A DNA stretch of 64,000 nt, taken from NCBI RefSeq assembly GCF_028309625.1, contig NZ_JAQMHR010000008.1, forward strand, positions 83,679-147,678, given 5' to 3'. Below the pieces are notes generated by a model. It had not been told where the DNA came from. It made no database searches and worked only from the letters and a program-made list of their open reading frames with translations. A program made the position numbers and the translations under genes. Of the stretch, positions 43,681 through 52,989 are shown one piece after another. The stretch comes from Trichococcus sp. K1Tr. Its GTDB lineage: Bacteria > Bacillota > Bacilli > Lactobacillales > Aerococcaceae. Numbering within the stretch: position 1 is the first letter of the stretch; the number at the start of each line of letters is the position of its first letter.

Positions 43681-44991
43681 TTATTTATAAGCCGGCAGAT
43701 AATCGCCATGGGCAGCGATCAATTCATCCACCATTGCTTTTATTTCGGAAATGGACAGCTCGGAACTAGCATGCGGGTCCATCAACGCCGCTTGATAGAT
43801 CTTGTCTTTTTCAAGTGTCATTGCGGCCTCAACCGTCAACTCCTGGACATTGATGTTTGTCCGGTTCAATGCAGCCAATTGCGTAGGGAGTTTGCCTACA
43901 TAGGTAGGTTGAACGCCATTTTTGTCCACCAAACACGGAACTTCCACACAGCAATTTTCCGGCAAGTTAGTGATCAGGCCTTTATTGAGGACATTCCCGG
44001 CAATCACGGCTGGCGTTCCTGTTGTAATCGCATCCATAATATAGGAGGCATATTCGCGACTTCTTGTATGTTCCAGCGAACCGTCATTGACGATCTCGTC
44101 TCTTTGCGTTTCCCAGCGTTCGATTTGATCAACGCATCTTCTCAAGTACTCATCGATCGGGATCTGCAATTGATCGATCAATTCCGGATAATTCTTTTTG
44201 ATAAAGTAAGGATGGTACTCCGCGTTATGCTCGCTGGATTCGGTGACATAGTAGCCAAAGTGTTTCATCAATTCAAAACGCACAGAATCCTTATGCGGAT
44301 TGGCGATTTCTGAAGCCAGTCTGCGGATTTCAGGATAGAAATCTTCTCCGTTCCGGTTGATTTCCAACAGCCAGGCCATATGGTTGATCCCAGCGATTTT
44401 CCATTGGAATTCATCCAGATTGTATTGATCTTTAATGCCCAGATGTTCGAATAGTTCCGGCACACAGACTTGTACACTGTGCCACAAGCCGACCGTCTTG
44501 ATTTTCGTCGCTTTCAGGATGCCCATCGTCAAAATGGCCATCGGATTGGTGTAGTTCAATAACCATGCATCCGGACAAACCTCTTCCATGTCTTTGGCGA
44601 TGTCAAACATCACCGGAAGTGTGCGCAATCCTCTGAAGATCCCGCCGATACCGGTAGTGTCCCCGATTGTCTGCTGCAAGCCGTATTTTTTAGGAATCTC
44701 AAAATCAATCACCGTGCTCGGTTTGTATCCGCCCACTTGGATCGCATTGATGACAAAATTCGCATCTTTCAAAGCTTCTTTTCTGTCGCTGAAAGATTTT
44801 ATTTTTGCGCGGTTTTGATTCGAGTTTTTATTGATGGTCTGAAGCATCAGTTCGGATTCTTTCAAGCGGTTCTCATCAATATCGTACAATGCAATTTCTG
44901 CATCCTGGAGACTCGGCGTCAACATCGCGTCCCCTAAAACGTTTTTTGCGAAAATTGTACTCCCTGCACCGATAAAACAAATTTTGACCAT
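43681..44991 (-). CDS. Glycoside hydrolase family 4 enzyme, alpha-galactosidase-like
   Basis: NAD- and metal-dependent glycosidase of about 436 aa. The dinucleotide motif is VKICFIGAGSTIFAKNVLGD at the N-terminus; NYTNPMAI and the metal-binding His in AGINHMAWLLE follow. The usual Cys of the CHSVQ motif, a metal ligand in GH4, is replaced by Trp (GLWHSVQ, residue about 170). Activity is therefore uncertain. I use the ATG at 44991, seven bases after AAGGAGC. The upstream AraC-type regulator in the same direction probably controls it. Confidence 0.82.
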   Translation of the reverse strand: MVKICFIGAGSTIFAKNVLGDAMLTPSLQDAEIALYDIDENRLKESELMLQTINKNSNQNRAKIKSFSDRKEALKDANFVINAIQVGGYKPSTVIDFEIPKKYGLQQTIGDTTGIGGIFRGLRTLPVMFDIAKDMEEVCPDAWLLNYTNPMAILTMGILKATKIKTVGLWHSVQVCVPELFEHLGIKDQYNLDEFQWKIAGINHMAWLLEINRNGEDFYPEIRRLASEIANPHKDSVRFELMKHFGYYVTESSEHNAEYHPYFIKKNYPELIDQLQIPIDEYLRRCVDQIERWETQRDEIVNDGSLEHTRSREYASYIMDAITTGTPAVIAGNVLNKGLITNLPENCCVEVPCLVDKNGVQPTYVGKLPTQLAALNRTNINVQELTVEAAMTLEKDKIYQAALMDPHASSELSISEIKAMVDELIAAHGDYLPAYK

Positions 44992-45087
44992 ATCCATGCT
45001 CCTTTTCCTTTTGATGTCTTCAGTATAGGCTATTCACACGGAATAAGAAGGGCATGGTTTTAGCTGCAGGGTACAATTTTTTAGGTC

Positions 45088-45921
45088 TTATTTTTCGAGC
45101 TTGTACCGGGTCGGGGAACTTTGAAATCGGCTTTTGAAGGCCCGTGTAAAAGAGTGCCGGTTCTGGTATCCTACCGCGCCTGCTATTTGCTCCACCGACA
45201 ATTCCGTTGTTTTCAACAACTGGCTAGCTTTGTTCATGCGGTATAGATTCAAATATTTGAGGGCGGTCAAGCCTAACTCCTCCTTGATTACCTGGCTGAA
45301 ATAGGCTGGGTGGAGGTACATCGATTTCGCAATTTCTTCGATCGTCAGATCCTCACGATAATAATTATTTCCCACATACAACAAAAAAGCTTCACTGTAT
45401 TTTTTTGTTCGACTGATGCGGATCCCCATTTCCATATTTTCATTATGGATTTTGAAGAATGAAAATATTTCATAGAAGAGCGCCTGATTCGCCAGTTTTT
45501 TGGCATCATCAAAAAAATCGGATTCCATGAAATGCGCGAATTTCCCCTGCAACTCTTTTTGTGCGCCAACTTGACCGATATAGTCTTTGGCTCCGATTCC
45601 GTTCGTATGCAGGATTTCTTTCACTTTGGTGCCCGAAAAGCCTATCCAATAGTATTCCCATGGATCTTGCACATCCGCTTCGTAATCGACCAGTTCATTC
45701 GGACGGATCAGAAAAAAATCACCAGTACCCAAATGATGCGTTGTATCATTCACGGTATACCGCCCTTTTCCGCTGATCACAAAATGCACGATATAGTTGT
45801 CCCGTAACGAAGGGCCAAACCGATGCCCACTCTGGCATTTCTCGTAGCCTACATTGAAAAAATAAAAATCCGAGAAATAGTATTCTTTAAAAAATAGATC
45901 CTTCAATAGTTTTTCGCTCAT
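45088..45921 (-). CDS. AraC-family transcriptional regulator
   Basis: Regulator of about 277 aa with an N-terminal cupin-like sensing domain (HFVISGKGRYTVNDTTHHLG, DFFLIRPNELVDYEAD) and a C-terminal double helix-turn-helix (DLTIEEIAKSMYLHPAYFSQ, QIAGAVGYQNRHSFTRAFKS). This layout matches MsmR/RafR-type activators of oligosaccharide genes. GAGGA precedes the ATG at 45921. The neighbouring GH4 gene, less than 100 bases downstream, is its likely target. Confidence 0.9.
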   Translation of the reverse strand: MSEKLLKDLFFKEYYFSDFYFFNVGYEKCQSGHRFGPSLRDNYIVHFVISGKGRYTVNDTTHHLGTGDFFLIRPNELVDYEADVQDPWEYYWIGFSGTKVKEILHTNGIGAKDYIGQVGAQKELQGKFAHFMESDFFDDAKKLANQALFYEIFSFFKIHNENMEMGIRISRTKKYSEAFLLYVGNNYYREDLTIEEIAKSMYLHPAYFSQVIKEELGLTALKYLNLYRMNKASQLLKTTELSVEQIAGAVGYQNRHSFTRAFKSRFQSSPTRYKLEK

Positions 45922-46265
45922 GGGGGTATCCTCTGTTATCTGTTTATTTATCGGTATATTTGTATAGCTAGATTTTAGCACAACACCTGTTGATGGTGAC
46001 AGAAAAGGATCAGACACTCCATTAAATGGGCAAGACTACATTCCTAGTTAATCACAAAATCACCCGCTTCCCAAACGAGTTTATTTGATATTAGAAAAGT
46101 TAGTTTTTACACTGTACCAAAAATGGTTCATTTCTGGACACTTCTATTTTGGCATGATTTTTCTCTAAATGATCTGAAATATGTGTCCATAAACCCGTTA
46201 TAAATTCTATGTCCAATTAATCGCCATGGCTGAAGTTAGGGCACAATAAAAAAATGGGAGATTTT
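45922..46265. other. Intergenic region upstream of the AraC gene and the resolvase pseudogene
   Basis: Three TGTCCA or TGGACA words (46135, 46193, 46210) before the broken resolvase gene could be remnants of its res site. Otherwise nothing is recognised. Confidence 0.35.
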
Positions 46266-46777
46266 TTGAAAAGTGGACATGCGCGGGTTTCAACTGGTTT
46301 ACAGAATTTGGATCTCCAGGAAGATCGTTTGAAAAAATTCGGGTGTGAGAAAATTTTTACAGATCCCATGAGTGGCGCAAAGAGCAATCGTCCGGGATTA
46401 GAAACAGCGATTGAATTTGTTCGTTCAGGGGATACACTCGTTGTTTGGCGATTAGATCGGCTGGGGCGGAATATGGAAGACTTGATTACGATCGTCAATC
46501 GTTTGAATAATCGTGGCGTGAGTTTTCACAGCTTACAAGAAAATATCACGATGGATAAATCAAGCTCAACTGGTCAATTAATGTTCCATCTGTTTGCGGC
46601 ATTTGCAGAATTTGAGCGGAATCTGATCCTGGAACGATCTGCAGCAGGACGTGCCGCTGCACATGCACGAGTGACTTGGAACTTATGAAGACGTTGATCG
46701 ATAATGGAACACCTATTAAAACAATTGCTGAAAGATGGAATGTGTCCCGCACAACCATTTATCGTTATCTCAATTAA
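46266..46777 (+). pseudogene. Broken serine resolvase/invertase (Bin3/Tn552-like)
   Basis: The N-terminal catalytic domain is readable from a probable TTG at 46266: ARVSTGLQ with the active Ser, VVWRLDRLGR and AAFAEFERNLILERS. After AAAHARV the frame shifts. The helix-turn-helix end (ELMKTLIDNGTPIKTIAERW, VSRTTIYRYLN) continues in another frame to 46777. About 13 hinge residues usual at this point are missing, so a small deletion caused the shift. The Tyr usually before ARVS is His. Confidence 0.85.
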
Positions 46778-46898
46778 TTAGAGGAAATGAATACTGAGCC
46801 CGCCCATTTATCGACTGATTCATTAATTTGTTCGAACTCAATTTAATTAAATGGCTACCGAAATAGAACCAATTAATGAATAAGCCGATACAAACATA

Positions 46899-46940
46899 AA
46901 AAATCACTCCCGATATAAGTTAGGAGTGATTTTTTATTTA
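46899..46940. terminator. Terminator downstream of the GH172/ABC operon
   Basis: AAAAATCACTCC pairs with GGAGTGATTTTT, flanked by A-rich and T-rich runs. It can stop transcription from both sides. Confidence 0.75.
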
Positions 46941-47115
46941 TACATCGAAAACCGGAATGTAAGCTAAGGCAACTCGCTGGTCCTAATCACTTTTAACGTA
47001 AACACGTTATCAACTTCGCTGGTAAGGGTATTGATATATAAGTTAATCATTTCACCAGGAAAATAAGTTGTGTTACATAATGCTCACTAGGATCCTATTT
47101 CTACATTCGCTATTC

Positions 47116-48729
47116 TTACTTAATATTTTTAATACATTCATCTATTTGCGGTATCCTATAACTATCTGTTGTATTTCGTTCTTGATACCAAAAAGGCGTC
47201 ACTTCATAAATACAGTGATTATTATCACCCCACTCATCAGGTTTATATTTTTCGATAAAAGCTTCAAATCCTTCTGAAAAGGGAACATTATCACATACTT
47301 GCAGCCGGATTACAGAAGTATGGCCATTCCCATCAATGGGCATCAATGATTGCGCTGCAAATGCACTATCGAACAATGCAAAGGGCGGTTCCGCAGCCCA
47401 AGCATACCCAATATAATCTTCGCTGCCTGTGCCAAAAGTAGATGGGAACTTTTCATCATCAACGAAGAATTTTTCATCTCCTTCTCCCCACCACCAATCA
47501 ATGGTTTTATCATCCCAATGGCCATACCACCAGGTTTTGCTGGAATTTTCTGGCTGGGTCCACTTATTACGGATGTGCATGTGTGTTCCGCAAAAGCGTC
47601 CTGCTCCTCTGGTCAATAGTAATGGCCAATCTGGCCAACGCTGTCCTTGTCCTTCTTCGAAATCCTTTCTATCCAGTTGTTGGAAATCCCCATTATGCCA
47701 TTTTGCATGAAATCGTAAGCATTCATCCGCTTGATCCTTTTGTAGTTCCTCAACTTTATAATTGAAAAGTATGGTGATTACATCAGACCCCGTATAAATA
47801 AGTTCAATTTTTGCACCATTTGAGTACGGCATGTACCAATTAGCATATAGTCGTTTCTCTGTCATCCCTAATGGTAGGGTTCTGAAAAGGTTATATCCCG
47901 GTGCACTTCCGAAGAAGTCACCCAAGGGAGCGCAAACTGAAGGTGTTTCTTGTTGGTCCCAATAGATTGTTACTAAAGCTTCCCTTAAAAGCGTTCGGAT
48001 TTCTTCTTCGGAATATTTTTCTTGATCCAGTTGTATTCCTAGATAGGTCAATGCACCTGAAGTTTCTGTATCAAACACTATTTGTTTTCCTTGCGTTAAA
48101 ATAATCTCTTTTGTTTGGCAGTCAGGACTAAATTGATCCCCACGATTGTATAGTGTTCGATCAATTTCTGCCATTACCTTTAACCCATCTTTTGAAGTCA
48201 GTTCTTCAAAACTCGGTAGGATTTCCTCAGGATAAAGACTGTACGTAAAATGATAATACTCTCCCCATCCTTCAGAAAATGTCACTTTAATACTTTTTTC
48301 AAATGGAACAGGAAAAAATGAATTATATCCTCCCGAAAGTTTGGGTGCTAAACTTGGAAATCCTGCCGGTGAGATATCATCAGTAAGCTGCTCAAAGAAT
48401 TTTTTGAATGGCCTGGAATAACTCGGGGTATTTTCTCCGTCAAAATAGAAATTTATATTCCCTTCCTCTGGCTTTGCAGACCAGACGCGCCAAATAACTC
48501 CTGGTCCATTTAATTCCACCACTACACTTTCTTCATTTTCTTTCCGAATAATTCCACTGCCATCATTATTTGCTGCCCAGTTCATATATTTCTCTGTTTT
48601 CTCATCATAATAGGATTGGCGATCATAACTACTAAAACTTCCAGACTTCTCTCCAACTTTAGGCATATCAGCTAATCGGCGCATATTTATAAGTCGATCA
48701 GCTAGCACATCAAACTTGTTTATCAACAT
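47116..48729 (-). CDS. GH172 (DUF2961) glycoside hydrolase, long form
   Basis: Protein of about 537 aa of the DUF2961/GH172 family, whose known members act on alpha-fructofuranosides, difructose dianhydrides or D-arabinofuranosides. The family N-terminus (SSYDRQSYYDEK, GPGVIWRVWSA) and the active-site block WWWGEG...FPSTFGTGSEDYIGYAW are clear. The two candidate catalytic Glu residues are about 416 and 437, 21 apart. It carries two successive jelly-roll-like stretches (FYFDGENTP... and IYWDQQETP...), unlike the shorter paralogue at 53870. No signal peptide, so it acts in the cytoplasm. Last gene of the ABC importer operon; ATG at 48729 after AAAGGGA. Confidence 0.85.
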   Translation of the reverse strand: MLINKFDVLADRLINMRRLADMPKVGEKSGSFSSYDRQSYYDEKTEKYMNWAANNDGSGIIRKENEESVVVELNGPGVIWRVWSAKPEEGNINFYFDGENTPSYSRPFKKFFEQLTDDISPAGFPSLAPKLSGGYNSFFPVPFEKSIKVTFSEGWGEYYHFTYSLYPEEILPSFEELTSKDGLKVMAEIDRTLYNRGDQFSPDCQTKEIILTQGKQIVFDTETSGALTYLGIQLDQEKYSEEEIRTLLREALVTIYWDQQETPSVCAPLGDFFGSAPGYNLFRTLPLGMTEKRLYANWYMPYSNGAKIELIYTGSDVITILFNYKVEELQKDQADECLRFHAKWHNGDFQQLDRKDFEEGQGQRWPDWPLLLTRGAGRFCGTHMHIRNKWTQPENSSKTWWYGHWDDKTIDWWWGEGDEKFFVDDEKFPSTFGTGSEDYIGYAWAAEPPFALFDSAFAAQSLMPIDGNGHTSVIRLQVCDNVPFSEGFEAFIEKYKPDEWGDNNHCIYEVTPFWYQERNTTDSYRIPQIDECIKNIK

Positions 48730-48754
48730 ATTTTTAAATCCCTTTCGTAAAAAA

Positions 48755-49570
48755 TCATTTAACCGCTCCATCAGCTACCCCTTTGATAATATGCTTTTGC
48801 ATAAAGAAGTAGAAAATGATAACTGGAACAATGGCGATAAGTAATCCTGCTAGAGCTAAATGCCACTGTTTTGTATAGGCACCAAAAAAATAAAACATTT
48901 TAATCGGAATTGTTTGCATCCCAGGTTTATTAATAACTAACGAAGGTAATAAATAATCATTCCAGATAGAAATAGCATTTAACAAAGCTACCGTAACGGC
49001 GGTCGGCTTTAGCATAGGATAGATAATTCTAAAGAAAATCTGCCAACGGGACGCGCCATCAATTGTTGCTGCTTCATCTAATGACTTTGGAATTCCCTTT
49101 AATGCACCGACAAACATGAATACGCCCATACTGACATTAAAACCTAAGTGCATAAAGATCAAACCGCCACGATTCAACATTCCTAGTTTCCCATAAATCG
49201 ATACTAAGGGGATCATTACCGATTGGAAAGTTACAAGCATAGCTGCTACAAAAATATAATAGACAATCTTGCTTACTTTACTTTCTGATCGCTGAATTGC
49301 ATATGCTGCCATAGCTGAAATTACTGATATCAATAACACTGATGCAATCGTAATCAAAAGTGTATTAAAAAATGACTGGGTGAAGTCTAGTTCTCTATAT
49401 GCTTCTGGGTAATTTTCAGTAGTAAATGTCTGGGGCAATCCTAGGGTGTTAGAAAAAATCTCAGTTTTTTCCTTGAATGAATTAACAATAATCAAGTAAA
49501 AAGGTAATACCCATAACATTGCTAAAACGATTCCCACAAACGGATATGCATGGAATTTTCTTTTTAACAT
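48755..49570 (-). CDS. Sugar ABC transporter permease, MalG type
   Basis: Membrane protein of 271 aa with six predicted helices. The permease-ATPase coupling motif is EAATIDGASRWQIFFRII. Together with the MalF-type permease and the lipoprotein binding protein it forms an importer for oligosaccharides. The ATPase is not in this locus, so a shared MsmK-type ATPase elsewhere is expected. Its ATG overlaps the stop of the upstream permease (TGATG). Confidence 0.92.
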   Translation of the reverse strand: MLKRKFHAYPFVGIVLAMLWVLPFYLIIVNSFKEKTEIFSNTLGLPQTFTTENYPEAYRELDFTQSFFNTLLITIASVLLISVISAMAAYAIQRSESKVSKIVYYIFVAAMLVTFQSVMIPLVSIYGKLGMLNRGGLIFMHLGFNVSMGVFMFVGALKGIPKSLDEAATIDGASRWQIFFRIIYPMLKPTAVTVALLNAISIWNDYLLPSLVINKPGMQTIPIKMFYFFGAYTKQWHLALAGLLIAIVPVIIFYFFMQKHIIKGVADGAVK

Positions 49571-50478
49571 CAGACTTCCACCTCCTTCCTAGAACTCAGA
49601 AATACTTGTGTTACGGAGATAATCATCAGAATTAAGAAAAAGACCATTCCTTTCGCCTGAGCCAATCCCATTTCTCTTTGTGAGAATGCAGTGTTCACTA
49701 TGTCCATGGCCACCATTGTTGTTGACTTAAACGGTCCCCCAGAAGTTAATGCCAGATTCTGGTCATAAATTTTGAAGCAGAAAGATAAACTCATGAATAG
49801 GCTGATTGTAAAAGCCGGACGTATCATTGGTAGTTTAATTTGCAGCAGTTGTTGCAATTCAGTTGCTCCATCCAAACTAGAAGCTTCTAATAGTGATTCA
49901 TCAACACCCTGTAAGAAAGCAACATAGATAACCATGATATATCCTGCATATTGCCAAACAACCATCATCACCATACCCCAGAAACCGGTCAATGGGGTAG
50001 ATAACCATCCATTTAATGCTTCAACACCTATTGCTGTCCCTATAGAAGAGAAGGCTTTAATAAAAACAAATTGCCATATAAAACCAAGGATTAGGCCACC
50101 AATTAAATTCGGCATGAAAAAAATGGTCCTCAAAATTGTGCTGCCTCGAAATCCTTTCGTTACAATTACTGCTAAGCATAGTCCGACTAAGTTAATCAAT
50201 AGAACAGTAACAACAGAAAATTTTAATGTGAACCAAAGAGAGGCCAGGAATTCTTTATCACCTAAAATTCGTTGAAAATTTTCCAATCCCACAAATGTAG
50301 AGACTGAAATTCCGTCCCATTTGGTAAATGAATAATATATGCCGATAAGAAATGGAATAACTACTATAGCACTCACAGCGATAGCCGCTGGGATTAAGAA
50401 AGGATACGACCATTTCTGGTCGTTTATCCTATTTTTTCTCATTTTTCTAGATAGAGTCAATTTTTTTGAGGATTCCAT
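49570..50478 (-). CDS. Sugar ABC transporter permease, MalF type
   Basis: Membrane protein of about 302 aa with a short charged N-terminus and six helices. The coupling motif is EASSLDGATELQQLLQIKLP. AGGAGGG precedes the ATG at 50478, which lies beyond the stop of the binding-protein gene; an upstream in-frame ATG at 50517 lies inside that gene. Second gene of the operon. Confidence 0.92.
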   Translation of the reverse strand: MESSKKLTLSRKMRKNRINDQKWSYPFLIPAAIAVSAIVVIPFLIGIYYSFTKWDGISVSTFVGLENFQRILGDKEFLASLWFTLKFSVVTVLLINLVGLCLAVIVTKGFRGSTILRTIFFMPNLIGGLILGFIWQFVFIKAFSSIGTAIGVEALNGWLSTPLTGFWGMVMMVVWQYAGYIMVIYVAFLQGVDESLLEASSLDGATELQQLLQIKLPMIRPAFTISLFMSLSFCFKIYDQNLALTSGGPFKSTTMVAMDIVNTAFSQREMGLAQAKGMVFFLILMIISVTQVFLSSRKEVEV

Positions 50479-50491
50479 TTTTTCCCTCCTA

Positions 50492-51781
50492 TTATTGTTC
50501 GGCTGGTTTCCATGCATCTTTCACGTCACTAACAACTTCATCCCACGTAGCTTCTCCTGTGATATATTTCTGAATCCCTGTTCCAATCGAATTTTTTAAC
50601 CAGTCGACATTTGTTGCATTAAATACCGCTTGGCGGTAAGCTCCATCATTTACATAGTTTGTATATTCATTAATCAAATTTACATCGGAAGAATATTCCT
50701 CATACCCTTTATAAGCAGGAATAAACATAAAGCTGTCAACTGTGTTTTTCTTGCCATCCTCTGAAATATTCATATAGTCAAGAAATTCTTTTGCTGCTTC
50801 TACTTCTTTTTCGCCCGACTCTTTATTGACAATGTAATAATTTAAACACCCACCGTCTAAGTAACTTTCTGGTGTTCCTTCAACAGGGATCGGCAAAATT
50901 CCAATATTATCTTGTGCCCATTCTTCATCTGCCTCCATTAAAGTTGGAACTACCCAACTTCCTTGCATAACAATAGCTACTTTTTCCCCGATAAACTTGT
51001 CATCAATTTGCGTAGAATAATCCATACTAACTGTCGGCTGTACGCCATAGTCATTTTGGACATCTACGTAATATTTCATTTGGTCAGCATATTCAAAATT
51101 GAAATTTGGTGCGGAAACAGCGGTGGTTGGGTCATAATCAAATTCTGGTGCAATAAAAATGCCCCCTCCGTGCATCCCGGTAGACCACGTTTCTTTTGCT
51201 GGAAAAGCAAATACGGCGTCAAGACCTAATGTATCTTTCTGTTCATCAATTTTTTTGACTGCTTCAGTTAAATCACTTTGCGTTTTAATAGCATCCGCAT
51301 CAATTCCAGCCTCTTTAAAGATATTCTTATTGTAGAGATATGAATAGATCTCCATGCTCATCGGAACTGCACCAATGCCCCCATCATCTAGTTTCATAAA
51401 TTCAATTGTACTTGGAATAGCATTTTTAATAGATTCAGTATCCGAAACATCCGCAGCATACTGTTTGTAGTTAACAAACTGTTCTAAGCCAGCAGCCATA
51501 AAAATTGTTGGGGCTTCACCTGATGAAAATTTAGCTTTTAAAGTAGATTCCGAATCTTCACCGCCGCCGACAAATGTCAAATCGATATTAATGTCTGGAT
51601 TTTTTTCTTCGAACTTTTCTACAAACGCTTCCATTTCTTTCTTATACTCGACTTTTGATAAAAACATACTGATATTCGTCTTATCACTTGAAGAGCCTTC
51701 GGCACCATTTCCACATGCAGCCAAAATAGTCGTACCCATCAATACTGTTGCGCTAAGCATTGCTCTTTTCCAAAATTTCAT
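50492..51781 (-). CDS. Sugar ABC transporter substrate-binding lipoprotein
   Basis: Extracellular solute-binding protein of 429 aa. The signal peptide ends in the lipobox LAAC (Cys near residue 23), so it is lipid-anchored. Family 1 features include EAFVEKFEEKNPDINIDLTF, FSSGEAPTIFMA and GEKVAIVMQGSWVV. It captures an oligosaccharide for the two permeases downstream; the GH172 gene at the end of the operon suggests a fructose- or arabinose-furanoside. A LacI-type operator lies in its leader. Confidence 0.92.
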   Translation of the reverse strand: MKFWKRAMLSATVLMGTTILAACGNGAEGSSSDKTNISMFLSKVEYKKEMEAFVEKFEEKNPDINIDLTFVGGGEDSESTLKAKFSSGEAPTIFMAAGLEQFVNYKQYAADVSDTESIKNAIPSTIEFMKLDDGGIGAVPMSMEIYSYLYNKNIFKEAGIDADAIKTQSDLTEAVKKIDEQKDTLGLDAVFAFPAKETWSTGMHGGGIFIAPEFDYDPTTAVSAPNFNFEYADQMKYYVDVQNDYGVQPTVSMDYSTQIDDKFIGEKVAIVMQGSWVVPTLMEADEEWAQDNIGILPIPVEGTPESYLDGGCLNYYIVNKESGEKEVEAAKEFLDYMNISEDGKKNTVDSFMFIPAYKGYEEYSSDVNLINEYTNYVNDGAYRQAVFNATNVDWLKNSIGTGIQKYITGEATWDEVVSDVKDAWKPAEQ

Positions 51782-51838
51782 AAAAATTCCTCCATTTCTT
51801 TGTATAAAAATTCTAGCTATTTATTAATCTCTAACCAC

Positions 51839-51860
51839 CCAATGGTAACGTTACCATTGG
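51839..51860. promoter_or_regulatory. LacI-type operator of the ABC/GH172 operon
   Basis: A perfect 22-base palindrome with arms CCAATGGTAAC and GTTACCATTGG. It lies 10-30 bases downstream of the minus-strand -10. Confidence 0.82.
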
Positions 51861-51870
51861 TAGCAAAACT

Positions 51871-51899
51871 ATCGTAACATGCTAGGAAAATAATTTCAA
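51871..51899 (-). promoter_or_regulatory. Promoter of the ABC/GH172 operon
   Basis: On the minus strand TTGAAA (51894-51899) and TACGAT (51871-51876) are 17 bases apart. The operator palindrome follows directly. Confidence 0.65.
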
Positions 51900-51907
51900 G
51901 ACTTTTT

Positions 51908-51936
51908 TTGGTAACGGTACCATCATATGGTATACT
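51908..51936 (+). promoter_or_regulatory. Promoter and operator of the lacI-type gene
   Basis: TTGGTA (51908-51913) and TATACT (51931-51936) are 17 bases apart. The palindrome TGGTAACGGTACCA (51909-51922) overlaps the -35, suggesting autorepression. Confidence 0.62.
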
Positions 51937-51963
51937 TGTTTTGTATAATTTAGGAGGTAAAAA

Positions 51964-52941
51964 ATGACGACGATAAAAGATATAGCTAAACTAGCCAAAG
52001 TTGGGACTACTACAGTCTCCCGCGTTATAAACAAAAGTCCAAAAGTTTCCGAATTGACAAAACAGCGCGTGGAACAAGCAATGAAAGAATTAAATTTTGT
52101 TCCTAATGAATATGCTCGAGTTTTAAAATCCCAGAAAGCAAAAACTATCGCAGTAAGTGTTCCTAGCATTTGGCATCCGTTCTTTTCCGAATTTGTGTTT
52201 CATATCGAAAAAAAATTATTGCAGAAGGACTATCGATTACTTATTTCAAGTAATAATGCTGAGTCATCTGTAGAAATTGAATTCTTAGATATGGTCAGGC
52301 AGAATAAGGTGGATGGTATCATCGCCTTGACTTATCACAATATCGACCATTACTTATCTTCAAATCTTCCTTTTGTGAGTATAGATCGATACTTTAAGGA
52401 AGCGGTAGCTTATGTGACTTCTGACAATTACCACGGTGGTGAAATTGCAGCAGAAGAATTAATCAAGCGAGGGTGCAAAAATTTAGGGTATGTTGCAGCA
52501 ATAGCTCCTCAGAAAAACGATACGCTAAGAAGGAAAGATGGATTTGTAGATAAAGCAAAGAGTCTCGGATTTGACGTGGATATTTTCCAACGATATGAAC
52601 CTATTCTGGATTATAATGTATTTTTTGATGAATTCTTCGAAGAATTCCCAAATCTTGATGGTCTTCTGGTAATGAATGATCAAACTGCGCTAGTGTTATT
52701 AGCCTATCTGGATAAAAAAGGAATCCAGGTCCCTAGGGATATTCAAATCGTAGGGTATGATGGATTTCATTATTTCGAGAACTTTGAAACGTCATTGACA
52801 TCAATTAAACAACCTATTAAAGAAATGGCTGAGGCTGCTTTAAACCTGCTTTTTGATTTGATTGACGGGAAACCAATAGGCGACCCTGTGGTTCTACCTG
52901 TCTCTTTCAAAGAAGGTAAAACCACAAAACCTCTATTATAG
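51964..52941 (+). CDS. LacI-family regulator of the ABC/GH172 locus
   Basis: Repressor of 325 aa. The helix-turn-helix is TTIKDIAKLAKVGTTTVSRV, the hinge NEYARVLKSQKAKTIAVSVP, and the ligand domain follows (ELIKRGCKNLGYVAA, QIVGYDGFHYFENF). TAGGAGG precedes the ATG. It is divergent from the ABC importer operon, and both promoters hold palindromes of the GGTAAC/GTTACC type, so it probably represses both and is released by the transported sugar. Confidence 0.92.
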   Translation: MTTIKDIAKLAKVGTTTVSRVINKSPKVSELTKQRVEQAMKELNFVPNEYARVLKSQKAKTIAVSVPSIWHPFFSEFVFHIEKKLLQKDYRLLISSNNAESSVEIEFLDMVRQNKVDGIIALTYHNIDHYLSSNLPFVSIDRYFKEAVAYVTSDNYHGGEIAAEELIKRGCKNLGYVAAIAPQKNDTLRRKDGFVDKAKSLGFDVDIFQRYEPILDYNVFFDEFFEEFPNLDGLLVMNDQTALVLLAYLDKKGIQVPRDIQIVGYDGFHYFENFETSLTSIKQPIKEMAEAALNLLFDLIDGKPIGDPVVLPVSFKEGKTTKPLL

Positions 52942-52989
52942 GCACTTAGATCGTCTATAATATCTATTTTCGTCGGAATAGTTTTTTCG

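Noticed and set aside
46254..46688. Functional resolvase of 144 residues
   Set aside because: The frame ends in WNL and lacks the DNA-binding end, which is readable in another frame; it is a pseudogene.
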